NCBI GenBank assembly: GCA_964412195.1
Contig: CAYPNP010000004.1
Span: 124,001-188,000 of the forward strand
Source of the DNA: CAYPNP01 sp964412195
GTDB taxonomy: Bacteria; Acidobacteriota; JAAYUB01
Direction: 5' to 3'
DNA: 64,000 nucleotides
Made by a program: the position numbers and the translations under genes. The number at the start of each line of letters is the position of its first letter. The first letter of the stretch is position 1. The notes below the pieces were generated by a model. That model worked only from the letters and a program-made list of their open reading frames with translations, was not told the DNA's origin and ran no database searches. This document shows, piece after piece, positions 8,467 to 16,585 of the stretch.

Positions 8467-9825
8467 TTGACGATCCAACGGTGCTGCCGGAAGCTGCGAT
8501 CCATCTCCCAAACGGCCTGCCGGGCGGGCAGCCGGCTCCTGCTCCCCGCCGCGGCATGGCTGGCGCTGGCGGCGAGCGGGATTTCGGCGGCGGCCCCGCC
8601 CGCCCCGGAGGCGGCGGGATCGCGGCGCCCGCTCCTGGTGACGCTGGACGACCTGCCGATTTCCTCCAGGAAGCTGCATCCGGACGCTGCCGAGCGGAAG
8701 GAAATCACCGAAGATCTCCTGGCTGTGTTGAAGAAGCACCATGCGCCCGCCGTGGGCTTGGTCACCTGGCAGAACGTCGGCGGCCCGGACGACGAGGCCC
8801 TGCTGGAAGCTTGGCTCGCCGCCGGGATGGAGCTGGGCAACCACTCCGCCACCCACCCGGACCTGACAAAGCTCACCGCCGAGGCCTACATCGAGGACGT
8901 GGAGGCGGGACGGCGGAAGCTGGCCGAATTCCTGGAACCCCGCGGCCGCAAGGTGCGCTTTTACCGCTACACCTTCCTCCGCGAGGGCGACACGCAGCCG
9001 AAATACGCCGCCGTGCGGTCCTACCTGGTCCGCTCCACGCAGCGCGACCTGCCGGTGACCCTCGACACCCAGGACTGGTCCTTCGAGGCGCCCTGGGTGG
9101 AGGCCCGCCGCCGCGGCGACGCCGCCGCTCTGGCGCGGATCGGCCGGGACTTCCAAGCTTCGCTGCGCCTGTCTGTGACGGACCAGGAGGCCCGCGGCGA
9201 CCGGCTCCTGGGACGGCCGGCGGCGCAGATCCTGCTCCTGCACGCCACCGAGGTGTGCGGAGCCCAGCTCGACGAGCTGCTGTCGTGGCTCGAGGAGACC
9301 GGCCACCGGTTCGCTTCCGTGGACGAGGTCATGACCGACCCGGCGATCACCTCTCCGCCCGGCTTCATCGCCCCCTACGGCTGCGGATTGTGGGACCGCG
9401 TGACCGCGGTCCGGGAGGAGAAAGAGGTCCAGTTGGCCGTCTCCGACCTGCTCAAGACCCAGGCCGAGGCCTGGAACCGGGGCGACCTGGAAGCGTTCTG
9501 CTCGGCGTACACCGACGACGCCGCCTTCGTCACTCCGAAGGGGCTCACCCGCGGCCGCTCCGCGGTGCTGGAGCGCTACCGCGCCTCCTACCCGGACAAG
9601 GCCGCGATGGGGTGGCTCTCGTTCCAGTTCCTGGAGGTGAAGCCGGTGCGGGGCATGGAGGTCAGCCTGCTCGGGGACGCCCGGCCGGGGCGGATCCACG
9701 CCGTGACGGTCATCGCCCGCTGGTCGCTCACCGGCGCCGACGGGAAGACCCGGAGCGGCCTGACCCTGCTGGTGCTCCACCGCGCCGGCGACTCCTGGCG
9801 GATCGTGCAGGACGCGTCAATGTAG
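8467..9825 (+). CDS. Polysaccharide deacetylase fused to SnoaL-like domain
   Basis: This exported 452-residue protein has an uncleaved or cleavable N-terminal signal (about residues 20-43). A polysaccharide deacetylase (NodB-fold) domain follows, with the DD metal-binding pair at 61-62 and the HxxxH motif H126/H130 in NHSATH; it should remove acyl groups from a glycan. The last 120 residues (AEAWNRGDLEAFCSAYTDDA) form a SnoaL/DUF4440 domain. The chosen TTG has GAGGAGG five bases upstream and sits 28 bases after a promoter; the ATG at 8275 lies upstream of that promoter. The usual RPPxG loop appears to be replaced by RYTFLREG, so the substrate may be unusual. Confidence 0.85.
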   Translation: MTIQRCCRKLRSISQTACRAGSRLLLPAAAWLALAASGISAAAPPAPEAAGSRRPLLVTLDDLPISSRKLHPDAAERKEITEDLLAVLKKHHAPAVGLVTWQNVGGPDDEALLEAWLAAGMELGNHSATHPDLTKLTAEAYIEDVEAGRRKLAEFLEPRGRKVRFYRYTFLREGDTQPKYAAVRSYLVRSTQRDLPVTLDTQDWSFEAPWVEARRRGDAAALARIGRDFQASLRLSVTDQEARGDRLLGRPAAQILLLHATEVCGAQLDELLSWLEETGHRFASVDEVMTDPAITSPPGFIAPYGCGLWDRVTAVREEKEVQLAVSDLLKTQAEAWNRGDLEAFCSAYTDDAAFVTPKGLTRGRSAVLERYRASYPDKAAMGWLSFQFLEVKPVRGMEVSLLGDARPGRIHAVTVIARWSLTGADGKTRSGLTLLVLHRAGDSWRIVQDASM

Positions 9826-9838
9826 CCCCATCCCTGCC

Positions 9839-10200
9839 ATGCCCGTGCTCGTGCTCGCACTCGTTGCCCTTGCTCGTGCTCGTCATCGTGCTCGTCATCC
9901 TAATCGTAATCGGATCAGGAAAATACACGCAGAGGCGCAGAGTTCGCAGAGAAGATCCTATTTGGAGATCGGATCGGATCCCCACGGATTCCAGTCATGG
10001 ATGGATCGATCCGCATCAGCCTGCCCGGATCCGCGTCGGTCCGGGTCCAGGATTGCCCCTGCGGGCTCTGCGTCTCTGCGTGTATATGATTGAAACGATT
10101 ACGATTACGATTACGAGTACGAGTACGATGACGAGCACGAGCACGAGCACGATCGGTCATCGATCATCGGGCACCGGTCATCGGTCAAAGGTTCGGATTG
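9839..10200. repeat. Nested inverted-repeat element with hexamer arms
   Basis: The outer arms are arrays of six-base units: GTGCTC/GTAATC-type at about 9841-9925, and the inverse ATTACG/GAGTACG-type at about 10095-10190. Inside them are 18-base inner arms (ACACGCAGAGGCGCAGAG at 9925-9942 against CTCTGCGTCTCTGCGTGT at 10066-10083, 17 of 18 paired). The centre holds further self-complementary GGATC/GATCC-rich sequence. Frames across it encode only simple repeats (for example HRARHRARHR), so I call no gene here. Confidence 0.75.
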
Positions 10201-10226
10201 ACAGCCGGTCCGGCCGGGGCTACACT
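10198..10226 (+). promoter_or_regulatory. Sigma-70 promoter for ArsR-like gene
   Basis: TTGACA (10198-10203), a 17-base spacer and TACACT (10221-10226) match the housekeeping consensus well. Transcription would begin near 10233, leaving a leader of about 108 bases before the ATG at 10341. Confidence 0.65.
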
Positions 10227-10340
10227 CCGCTTTTATCCTTGGGATGAGGCCGGCAGATCCGCCCCCGAACCACCCGCATCCAAGCCTAATCGGAAGGGCA
10301 GGAGGCAGTGGGCAGCCGGCCCGGTAAGAGGTGGGATCGC

Positions 10341-10685
10341 ATGAGGAGTAACGGCAACAACGGCCACGGGAAAACCAGGCTCGGCATATTCAGCGGATTT
10401 GCCGATCCCGGCCGCCTGTCGATCCTGGACGCCCTGCGCGACGGCCCGCGCACGGTCCGCGAGATCGCCGCCCTCACCGGGATCGCCCAGGCGGACGCGG
10501 CCGGATTGCTGGACTGCCTGCTGGACTGCGGCCTGGTGCGCAAGGACGAGAAGCAGTACCGCGTCCGCTACCGATTGAGCGACTCCCGCGTGGGCCGCAT
10601 CCTCCAGGCCGCCGACCAATTGCTGGCGAAGGGCGCCGGCGCCCCACCCGAACAACCCACCGAACCTTCTTCGGACCAGGGCTGA
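10341..10685 (+). CDS. ArsR-type winged-helix transcription regulator
   Basis: The 114-residue protein has an N-terminal winged-helix region (residues about 20-85: FADPGRLSILDALRDGPRTV, EIAALTGI, LLDCGLVRKD, YRVRYRLSD) typical of ArsR-family repressors, which bind DNA as dimers. The ELCVCD metal site of classical ArsR is absent, so it probably does not sense metals. ATG 10341 has AAGAGGTGG upstream; GTG 10308 is also possible because AGGAGG precedes it. It stands alone between repeat-rich spacers, so its target is unknown. Confidence 0.75.
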   Translation: MRSNGNNGHGKTRLGIFSGFADPGRLSILDALRDGPRTVREIAALTGIAQADAAGLLDCLLDCGLVRKDEKQYRVRYRLSDSRVGRILQAADQLLAKGAGAPPEQPTEPSSDQG

Positions 10686-10743
10686 ATCAACCAGGGCATT
10701 CACCACAGAGGCGCAGGGAGCACGGAGCCAATCCGGGGCAATC

Positions 10744-10849
10744 GGAACTTCGAACGTTGACCGCCGAACTTTGAACGCTGAACGGGGATCCCTCTCCACC
10801 ACGAGGCGCACGGGATATCGTTCACCGTTCAGCGTTCGGCGTTCGATGT
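10744..10849. repeat. Heptad-arm inverted element, copy 1
   Basis: Arms built of seven-base units (TTGAACGCTGAACGG on the left, CCGTTCAGCGTTCGGCGTTCG on the right) flank a core of about 40 bases containing CCTCTCCACC and GGGATATCGTT. The same layout recurs at 16367-16487 and 19079-19195. Confidence 0.75.
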
Positions 10850-10900
10850 GCAACCTTCGGAGTTTGGTTTGCGGCGTTGCGCCCTGCACGCCTTGGCGGT

Positions 10901-10937
10901 GAAAATGAAACCGGCGCGGGGCCTGCCCCGCGCCGGT
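10901..10937 (-). terminator. Intrinsic terminator of first tandem secreted gene
   Basis: On the minus strand a 12-bp GC-rich stem (CCGGCGCGGGGC / GCCCCGCGCCGG) is followed by TTTCATTTTC, 25 bases after the stop at 10962. Confidence 0.85.
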
Positions 10938-10961
10938 TGGGAACAGATCGAACCGGTCCGG

Positions 10962-13424
10962 CTAGAAGATGGAGTTGCAGCCGTCCGGGTTGTTGGTCGT
11001 GTTGTGGTCGCTAATTCCCGACGTGAGCTGGTAACCCCGCAGGTACAGCGTCCCCGCCGCCCGGTGCTGCTCGGGATAATACCGGAACAGCAACGACCAC
11101 GAGGTCGCCCACGGCGGGCTGGAGAGGGTCCACATCTCCGGCGTTTCGCCCGTCAGGCCGTATCCCGACACGTAGTACCCCTTGTACGGACCCGTGTAGA
11201 GGAACCACATGAAGTACCCTGTGACGCTATTGGCGCACAGCTGCGCCCGGCCAGCGTCATCGTAAAAGCTCATGTCGAAGGGGTCCACGTAGACCCAGCC
11301 CGAGGTCGCACACTCGGTCATGCCGGAGGTCACCGTCAGCGTCCACTCGTACCAGCCTGCGCCGTAATACGTGTGCACCGGATTGGCATCGGCGGAGGTC
11401 TCCCCGTCGCCGAAGTCCCACCAGTACTCGATCGGGTCGGCGCAGTCCTGCGCGTCCACCGTGGAGGTGAAGGTCACTTCCAGCGGCGCCACGCCGCTGT
11501 CGGGGGTGGCCGTCGCCGAGCAGCTCAGCAGGCAGACCGGCGCGCCGCCGCACGTGATCCGGCGGGAGGCCAGGCCGGTGTGGCTGAAGCTGCCGGTGGA
11601 GCCGCCGAGCTTGTAGATCTCGTTGTCGAGGACGGCCGCACTGGTGCGGAAGCAGGCAGACCCGGTGTAGGGACCGCCATCCACCCAGGCTCCGGCGTTG
11701 ACGTCATAGAAGTACGCGCCCGTGCTGATCACGTCGTCCTGGTAGCCGCCCACGACCCAGAGCTGGGGGGTGCCGCCGGCGGACAGGGTTTGGGCATAAC
11801 CCATGCCCATGCAGGTGAACGGAATCGCCGGGACATCGGCGTTCTCGGCGCCCCAGGTGCCCGTGGTGAAGTCATAGCACTGGGTGCTGTCCAGGTCGAC
11901 CTCGACGTTCGTGCCGCCCGCAACGCACAGGAGTTTGTGGCCGTCGGACGGCCGGGTGAAAATGAACGCGGCGTGGAAGTCGCGGACCGAGGTGAAGCTG
12001 GGCAGCGGCGCCTGCCAGGCGTTGGCCACCGGATCGTAGACGTAGACCGTGGTCAGGTTGCCGCCGCCGGGGGCAGTGGCGCCGCCGGTGATGTACAGCA
12101 GGCCGGTGGCAGGATCCGCCACCCAGGCCGGCGCCCAGATCCCGGTGTAGGCCGGGGCCGTCCCGGAGGGCGATTCGTTCGTCCAGGTGTTGGTGTCCAT
12201 GTTGTAGGACCACAGGCCGGTGAATCCCGCCGTGGTCGAGTCTCCGTACAGGTACACCTTGTTGCCCCAGACCGCACCGGAACGGGCGTAGTTGTACCCG
12301 AAGGGAGGGGTGGAGCCGGTGACGGTGGTCCAGGCGTTGGCCACGGGATTGTAGGTCCGCACATCCGCGGGGTAGTCATTGTTGTACCCCGTGATGGACC
12401 AGATCAAGCCCGCATAGCCGGCCACCACATTATCCATCCGGCCGGCATTGGGCTCGGTGGCGATGTCGTTCCAGGCGGCTTCGATCACCGTCTTGGTGAT
12501 GGTGGCGGTGCCCGTGTATCCGCCGCCGGAGGCGGTCACCACCGCGGTGACGATCTCCCCATCGACCGTGCCGGAACCCGGCGTCAGGGACACGTCAAAC
12601 GGCACCGTCTCGCCGTCGTCCGCGGTCACGCTGGCCGGGCCGGTCAGCACGCCGTTGGCCGTGGTCACGTCGTAGCTCAGGTTGAACGTGCCCGCGGCGC
12701 CGGAGTTGTTGAAGAGGTTCAGGGTGTGGGTCTGCGGCTCGCCCGGGCAGCCCGAAACGGCGAGGGCGTCCGGAGCGAAGTAAATCCCGTCCGCCAGGAT
12801 CGGGACGACCGCCGGCGGGTTCACCATCTGGTCGCACGGGTAGGCCGACATGCTGGGCGGCGTGTAGTTGTCGCTGCTGCAGGGGTGGTGCGGCGCGGCG
12901 GCGTACCCATCCCCGTCCCAGTACCAGGAGACCTGCGCATTGCCCCCCGCCGCCGGGGTGGCGTTCACCATGTAATAGGCCACGCAGTGGTCGGTGGTCG
13001 ACTGGTACCGCGAGTGGTAGATGTCGATCTCGTTGTAGACGCCCGCCGTCTCGTAATACCAGCTGAAAGATCCCCAGGAACCATTGTCGCAGGTCGGGGT
13101 GCCGACCACGGAGACGCTGTTGACCACCCAGCCGGTGGGGAATCTCAGCCAGACGTCGTACACGTACTCATAGTCGTTGGTGTACGACTCCGCCCGGAAG
13201 CAGAAATTGCCGGTGGTGCCGGGGATGTACCCGGTGTCTCCGCCCATGGACGGGTCGAAGACCACGTAGGATCCCGCCAGGGATTGGCCGGGCGGTTCCA
13301 CCGGCGCCGTGCCCAGCGGGGGACGCGCGGCGACCGCCCACGTGCCGGCGAGGCACGCCAGCAGGAGGATCAGGACAGCGGGCGCCCGGCGCGCCGCAGT
13401 GGAAGCGGACAGACCTTGCATCAT
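10962..13424 (-). CDS. Secreted kelch/PKD protein, tandem paralogue 1
   Basis: The 820-residue exported protein has a signal peptide (ending near AVAARPPLG) and an N-terminal domain of about 220 residues (AGSYVVFDPSMGGDTG). A sandwich domain follows (SGCPGEPQTHTLNLFNNSG), then a kelch-like beta-propeller (repeats such as WSYNMDTNTW and VYVYDPVANAW), one PKD domain (YWWDFGDGETS) and a 95-residue C-terminal domain shared by all four proteins of this array. The propeller suggests carbohydrate or protein binding; no enzyme active site was found. ATG 13424 follows AAGGAG; a start at 13538 would add a poor leader. It has its own terminator and leader, so it is probably monocistronic. Confidence 0.85.
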   Translation of the reverse strand: MMQGLSASTAARRAPAVLILLLACLAGTWAVAARPPLGTAPVEPPGQSLAGSYVVFDPSMGGDTGYIPGTTGNFCFRAESYTNDYEYVYDVWLRFPTGWVVNSVSVVGTPTCDNGSWGSFSWYYETAGVYNEIDIYHSRYQSTTDHCVAYYMVNATPAAGGNAQVSWYWDGDGYAAAPHHPCSSDNYTPPSMSAYPCDQMVNPPAVVPILADGIYFAPDALAVSGCPGEPQTHTLNLFNNSGAAGTFNLSYDVTTANGVLTGPASVTADDGETVPFDVSLTPGSGTVDGEIVTAVVTASGGGYTGTATITKTVIEAAWNDIATEPNAGRMDNVVAGYAGLIWSITGYNNDYPADVRTYNPVANAWTTVTGSTPPFGYNYARSGAVWGNKVYLYGDSTTAGFTGLWSYNMDTNTWTNESPSGTAPAYTGIWAPAWVADPATGLLYITGGATAPGGGNLTTVYVYDPVANAWQAPLPSFTSVRDFHAAFIFTRPSDGHKLLCVAGGTNVEVDLDSTQCYDFTTGTWGAENADVPAIPFTCMGMGYAQTLSAGGTPQLWVVGGYQDDVISTGAYFYDVNAGAWVDGGPYTGSACFRTSAAVLDNEIYKLGGSTGSFSHTGLASRRITCGGAPVCLLSCSATATPDSGVAPLEVTFTSTVDAQDCADPIEYWWDFGDGETSADANPVHTYYGAGWYEWTLTVTSGMTECATSGWVYVDPFDMSFYDDAGRAQLCANSVTGYFMWFLYTGPYKGYYVSGYGLTGETPEMWTLSSPPWATSWSLLFRYYPEQHRAAGTLYLRGYQLTSGISDHNTTNNPDGCNSIF

Positions 13425-13436
13425 ACGATTTCTCCT

Positions 13437-13451
13437 TGGGGAGGCTCCCCA
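13437..13451 (-). promoter_or_regulatory. Leader hairpin just before the ribosome site
   Basis: TGGGGA-GGC-TCCCCA forms a six-bp hairpin immediately upstream of the AAGGAG of the gene starting at 13424. Similar hairpins precede the genes starting at 16143 (16157-16169) and 21839 (21855-21868). Confidence 0.5.
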
Positions 13452-13571
13452 TTTAGAAGTTGGAACAGGATGAGTCCATGTCAGGAACATCGGCTCATTT
13501 ACGCTGAAATTAAGAATTTTGAATTGTACTTCAAACACTCCTTACGTGGCAACTCCCTACATCACAATTTC

Positions 13572-14260
13572 GCGGTTCGTGGTTTCTGATCGCTCGGTTG
13601 CGGCTCTGAACCGCGCCGGGCCCTGGCGGTGAAAAAAAACGGCGCGGGGAAGGCCCCGCGCCGGTTGTGGCCGGTGTCCGCCGGACAGTCTAGAAGAAGT
13701 TGCAGCCGTCCGGATCGTCCGCCGTGTTGAGGTCGCTGATCGCCGACGTCAACTGATAGCCCCGCAGGTACAGCGTCCCCGCCGCCCGATGCTGCTCCGT
13801 GTAGTACCGGAACAGCATCGACCACGACGTCGCCCACGGCGGGCTGTAAATGGTCAGCAGCCCCGGCTCCGCGTCGGTGAAGGCATAGCCCCACACGTAG
13901 TACCCCTTGTACGGCCCGGAGAAAAGGAACCACATGTACAGCCCGGTCACGCTGTTGGCGCACAGCTGCCCCCGGCCCGCATCGTCGGTGAAGCTCAGGT
14001 CGAACGGGTTCACGTAGATCCCGCCCGACGTCTCGCACACCGTCGCCCCGGAGGTCACCGTCAGCGTCCACTCGTAGTAGCCGCCCTCGTAGTAGGTGTG
14101 GGTCGGATTCGGGTCCGCCGAGACTTCCCCGTCGCCGAAGTCCCACCAGTACTCGATGGGATCCACGCAGTCCATGGCCTCCACCGTGGAGGTGAAATTC
14201 ACCTCCAGCGGCGCCACGCCGGTGGTCGGATCGGCTTCCGCCGCGCAGCTCAGCAGGCAG
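13572..14260. repeat. 689-bp duplicated block, copy A
   Basis: This block covers the last 570 bases of the gene 13690-16143, its stop, its terminator and 118 downstream bases. By reading it matches 19244-19932 at a constant offset of 5672 with no difference seen. The match ends abruptly at both sides (after CAGCAGGCAG at 14260). Confidence 0.9.
13632..13662 (-). terminator. Intrinsic terminator of second tandem secreted gene
   Basis: On the minus strand a nine-bp stem (GGCGCGGGG / CCCCGCGCC) is followed by G and eight T residues, about 30 bases after the stop at 13690. Confidence 0.9.
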
Positions 14261-16143
14261 GCGGTCGTCTCAGTGCACTGGATATGGCGGGCGGCCACGC
14301 CGGTATAGCTGAAGCTGCCGGTGGAACCGCCGACCTTGTAGATCTCGTTGTCGAGGGTGACCGCGCTACCGCGGTAGGAGGCGGTGGCGCCGGCCGCGTC
14401 GCCGTCCGTCCATGTGCCGGCGTTCACGTCATAGTACGCCGTGCTGGCGGACAGTTCATCGGCAACCACGCCGCCGACCAGCCAGAGCTGCGGCTGGGTG
14501 CCCAGATGGACCTTCTGGGCGTAACCCATGGCCCACCAGTCCGCCGGGAGTGCCGGGACGTCGGCGTTCTCGGCGCCCCAGGTGCCGGTGGTGAAGTCGT
14601 AGCACTGGGTGCTGGTCATGCCGGCGCCGTTGTTCCCGCCGGCCACGCACAGCAGCTTGTGCCCGTCGGCCGGCCGGGTGAAGATGAACGCCGCGTGGAA
14701 GTCGCGGACCGACGTGAAGTTGGGCAGCGGCGCCTGCCAGGCGTTGGTCGCCGGATCGTAGACGTAGACTGTGCTCAGGTTGCCCGCGCCGGGGGTGGTG
14801 GCGCCGCCGGTCATGTACAGCAGGCCGGTGTCGGGATCGGCCACCCAGGCCGGTGCCCAGATGCCGGTATAGGCCGGGGCCGTGCCGGTGGGCGTCTCGT
14901 TCGTCCACACGTGGGTGTCCATGTTGAAGGACCACAGGCCGGTCATGGTAGGCGCGGCGTCCCCGTACAGGTACACCTTGTTGCCCCAGACGGCACCCGA
15001 GCGGGCGTAGTTGTTGGTGAACGGCGGATTGGAGCCGATGGACGTCCAGGTGTCGGTTGCGGGATTGTAAGTCCGCACATCGGTGGCGGCCCCGTACCCG
15101 GTGATGGACCACACCAGGCCGGCATACCCGGCCGTTACGTTGTCCATCCGGCCGGAGCTGGGCTCGGTGGCAATGTCGACCCAGTAACCGGAGGAGACCG
15201 TCTTGGTGATGGTGGCGGTGTCCGTGTATCCGCCGCCGGAGGCGGTCACCACCGCGGTGACGATCTCCCCGGGAAGGGTGCCGGAGCCCGGCGTCAGGGA
15301 CACGTCAAACGTCACCGTCTCGCCGTCGTTGGCCGTCACGCTCGCCGGGCCGCTCAGCACACCGTTGGCCGTGGTCACGTCGTAGCTCAGGTTGAACGTG
15401 CCCGCGGCGCCGCTGTTGTTGAAGAGGTTCAGGGTGTGGGTTTGGGGCTCGCCCGGGCAGCCCGAAACGGCGAGGGCGTCCGGAGCGAAGTAAATCCCGG
15501 CCGCCAGAACCGGGATGACCGCCGGCGGGTTCACCATCTGGTCGCATGGGTATCCGCCCATGCTGGGCGGCGTGTAGTTGTCGCTGCTGCAGGGGTGGTG
15601 CGGCGCGGAGCCGTATCCATCCCCGTCCCAGTACCAGGAGACCTGCGCGTTGCCCCCCGCCGCCGGAGTGGCGTTCACCATGTAATAGGCTACGCAATTG
15701 TCCGGTGTTGAGGACTGGTACCGCGGATGGTAGATGTCGATCTCGTTGTAAACGCCCGCCGTCTCGTAATACCATTCGAATGTTCCAGGAAAGTACCCGT
15801 AGTAGCAGACGGGAGTGCCGTACACCGTCACGTTGTTGACAACCCAGCCGGTGGGGAATTTCAGCCAGACGTCGTACACCCACTCCCAATCGTTGGTGTA
15901 TGTTTCCGCCCGGAAGCAGAAATTGCCTGTCACGCCGGGGATGAAACCGGTGTCTCCGCCCATGGACGGATCGAAGACCACATAGGACCCCGCCAAGGAC
16001 TGGCCGGGCGGTCCCGCCGGCGCCGTGCCCAGCTCGGCCCGCCCGGCGACCGCCCACGTGCCGGCCAGGATCGCCAATACAAGAATCAGGGCAGCGGGCG
16101 CCGGCCGGCGCACCGCAGAGGAAGCGGATACTCCTTGCCTCAT
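13690..16143 (-). CDS. Secreted kelch/PKD protein, tandem paralogue 2
   Basis: The 817-residue exported protein has the same order of parts as its neighbour at 10962: signal peptide, GSYVVFDPSMGGDTG domain, sandwich domain, kelch-like propeller, PKD domain (YWWDFGDGEVS) and shared C-terminal domain (DDAGRGQLCANSVTG). It differs mainly in the propeller. The PKD and C-terminal parts appear identical at DNA level to those of the gene at 19362. ATG 16143 is preceded by GAGGAG. A role in surface attachment or substrate binding is inferred from the architecture. Confidence 0.85.
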   Translation of the reverse strand: MRQGVSASSAVRRPAPAALILVLAILAGTWAVAGRAELGTAPAGPPGQSLAGSYVVFDPSMGGDTGFIPGVTGNFCFRAETYTNDWEWVYDVWLKFPTGWVVNNVTVYGTPVCYYGYFPGTFEWYYETAGVYNEIDIYHPRYQSSTPDNCVAYYMVNATPAAGGNAQVSWYWDGDGYGSAPHHPCSSDNYTPPSMGGYPCDQMVNPPAVIPVLAAGIYFAPDALAVSGCPGEPQTHTLNLFNNSGAAGTFNLSYDVTTANGVLSGPASVTANDGETVTFDVSLTPGSGTLPGEIVTAVVTASGGGYTDTATITKTVSSGYWVDIATEPSSGRMDNVTAGYAGLVWSITGYGAATDVRTYNPATDTWTSIGSNPPFTNNYARSGAVWGNKVYLYGDAAPTMTGLWSFNMDTHVWTNETPTGTAPAYTGIWAPAWVADPDTGLLYMTGGATTPGAGNLSTVYVYDPATNAWQAPLPNFTSVRDFHAAFIFTRPADGHKLLCVAGGNNGAGMTSTQCYDFTTGTWGAENADVPALPADWWAMGYAQKVHLGTQPQLWLVGGVVADELSASTAYYDVNAGTWTDGDAAGATASYRGSAVTLDNEIYKVGGSTGSFSYTGVAARHIQCTETTACLLSCAAEADPTTGVAPLEVNFTSTVEAMDCVDPIEYWWDFGDGEVSADPNPTHTYYEGGYYEWTLTVTSGATVCETSGGIYVNPFDLSFTDDAGRGQLCANSVTGLYMWFLFSGPYKGYYVWGYAFTDAEPGLLTIYSPPWATSWSMLFRYYTEQHRAAGTLYLRGYQLTSAISDLNTADDPDGCNFF

Positions 16144-16156
16144 GTCGTTACTCCTC

Positions 16157-16169
16157 GGGGAGAATCCCC
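16157..16169 (-). promoter_or_regulatory. Leader hairpin before second tandem gene
   Basis: GGGGA-GAA-TCCCC sits directly before the GAGGAG ribosome site. Further upstream, the leader shares motifs with paralogue 1 (AATTCAAAA, CTTAAT or ATTAAT, GATGTCCCTGA or GATGTTCCTGA). Confidence 0.5.
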
Positions 16170-16366
16170 TGTTGTAATATGTCAAAACAGAACAAGTCCT
16201 TTTCAGGGACATCGGTGCTTTGCATATTTATTAATGTTTTGAATTTTACTTGAGGCAATCCACCATTGCAACCCCCAAGATATGCAAATATTTGTGAATT
16301 TTCCAACACATTATCGCCACATCTCCCCCAAGGTTTTTCCCCGACAGGAAATTCCTCTCGGCTCGG

Positions 16367-16487
16367 GCACGCAATCCAACGCTGAACGGCGCACTTCAAA
16401 ACTGAGCGGAGATTCCTCCGTTTCCAGGCTCGCGGGATTTCGTTCAGCGTTCGGCGTTCGATGTTCAACGTTCGGCGTTCAGATTGA
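16367..16487. repeat. Heptad-arm inverted element, copy 2
   Basis: The left arm (AACGCTGAACGGCGCACTTC) and right arm (TCGTTCAGCGTTCGGCGTTCG, repeated on) flank a core with GGAGATTCCTCC and GCTCGCGGGATT. The core of copy 3 (19079-19195) is the same sequence in opposite orientation. The rest of the 442-bp gap 16144-16585 holds the paralogue-2 leader and the next terminator. Confidence 0.75.
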
Positions 16488-16526
16488 GATCCCGGTTTGC
16501 CTCCGCGTTTTCCGCGCCTGGCGGCG

Positions 16527-16557
16527 AAAAAAAACGGCGCGGGGGGAACCCCGCGCC
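16527..16557 (-). terminator. Intrinsic terminator of third tandem secreted gene
   Basis: On the minus strand the stem GGCGCGGGG / CCCCGCGCC is followed by G and eight T residues, 29 bases after the stop at 16586. Confidence 0.9.
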
Positions 16558-16585
16558 GGTGGGTGATCTGAATCCGCTGACGGGC

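Noticed and set aside
9728..10160. Several open frames rich in HRARHRARH or SASTSTST repeats
   Set aside because: They are translations of the hexamer repeat arms, lack ribosome sites and overlap each other on both strands.
10848..13589. Plus-strand open frame of 913 codons opposite the first kelch/PKD gene
   Set aside because: Antisense shadow of a gene with signal peptide and recognised domains; crosses a terminator and a leader.
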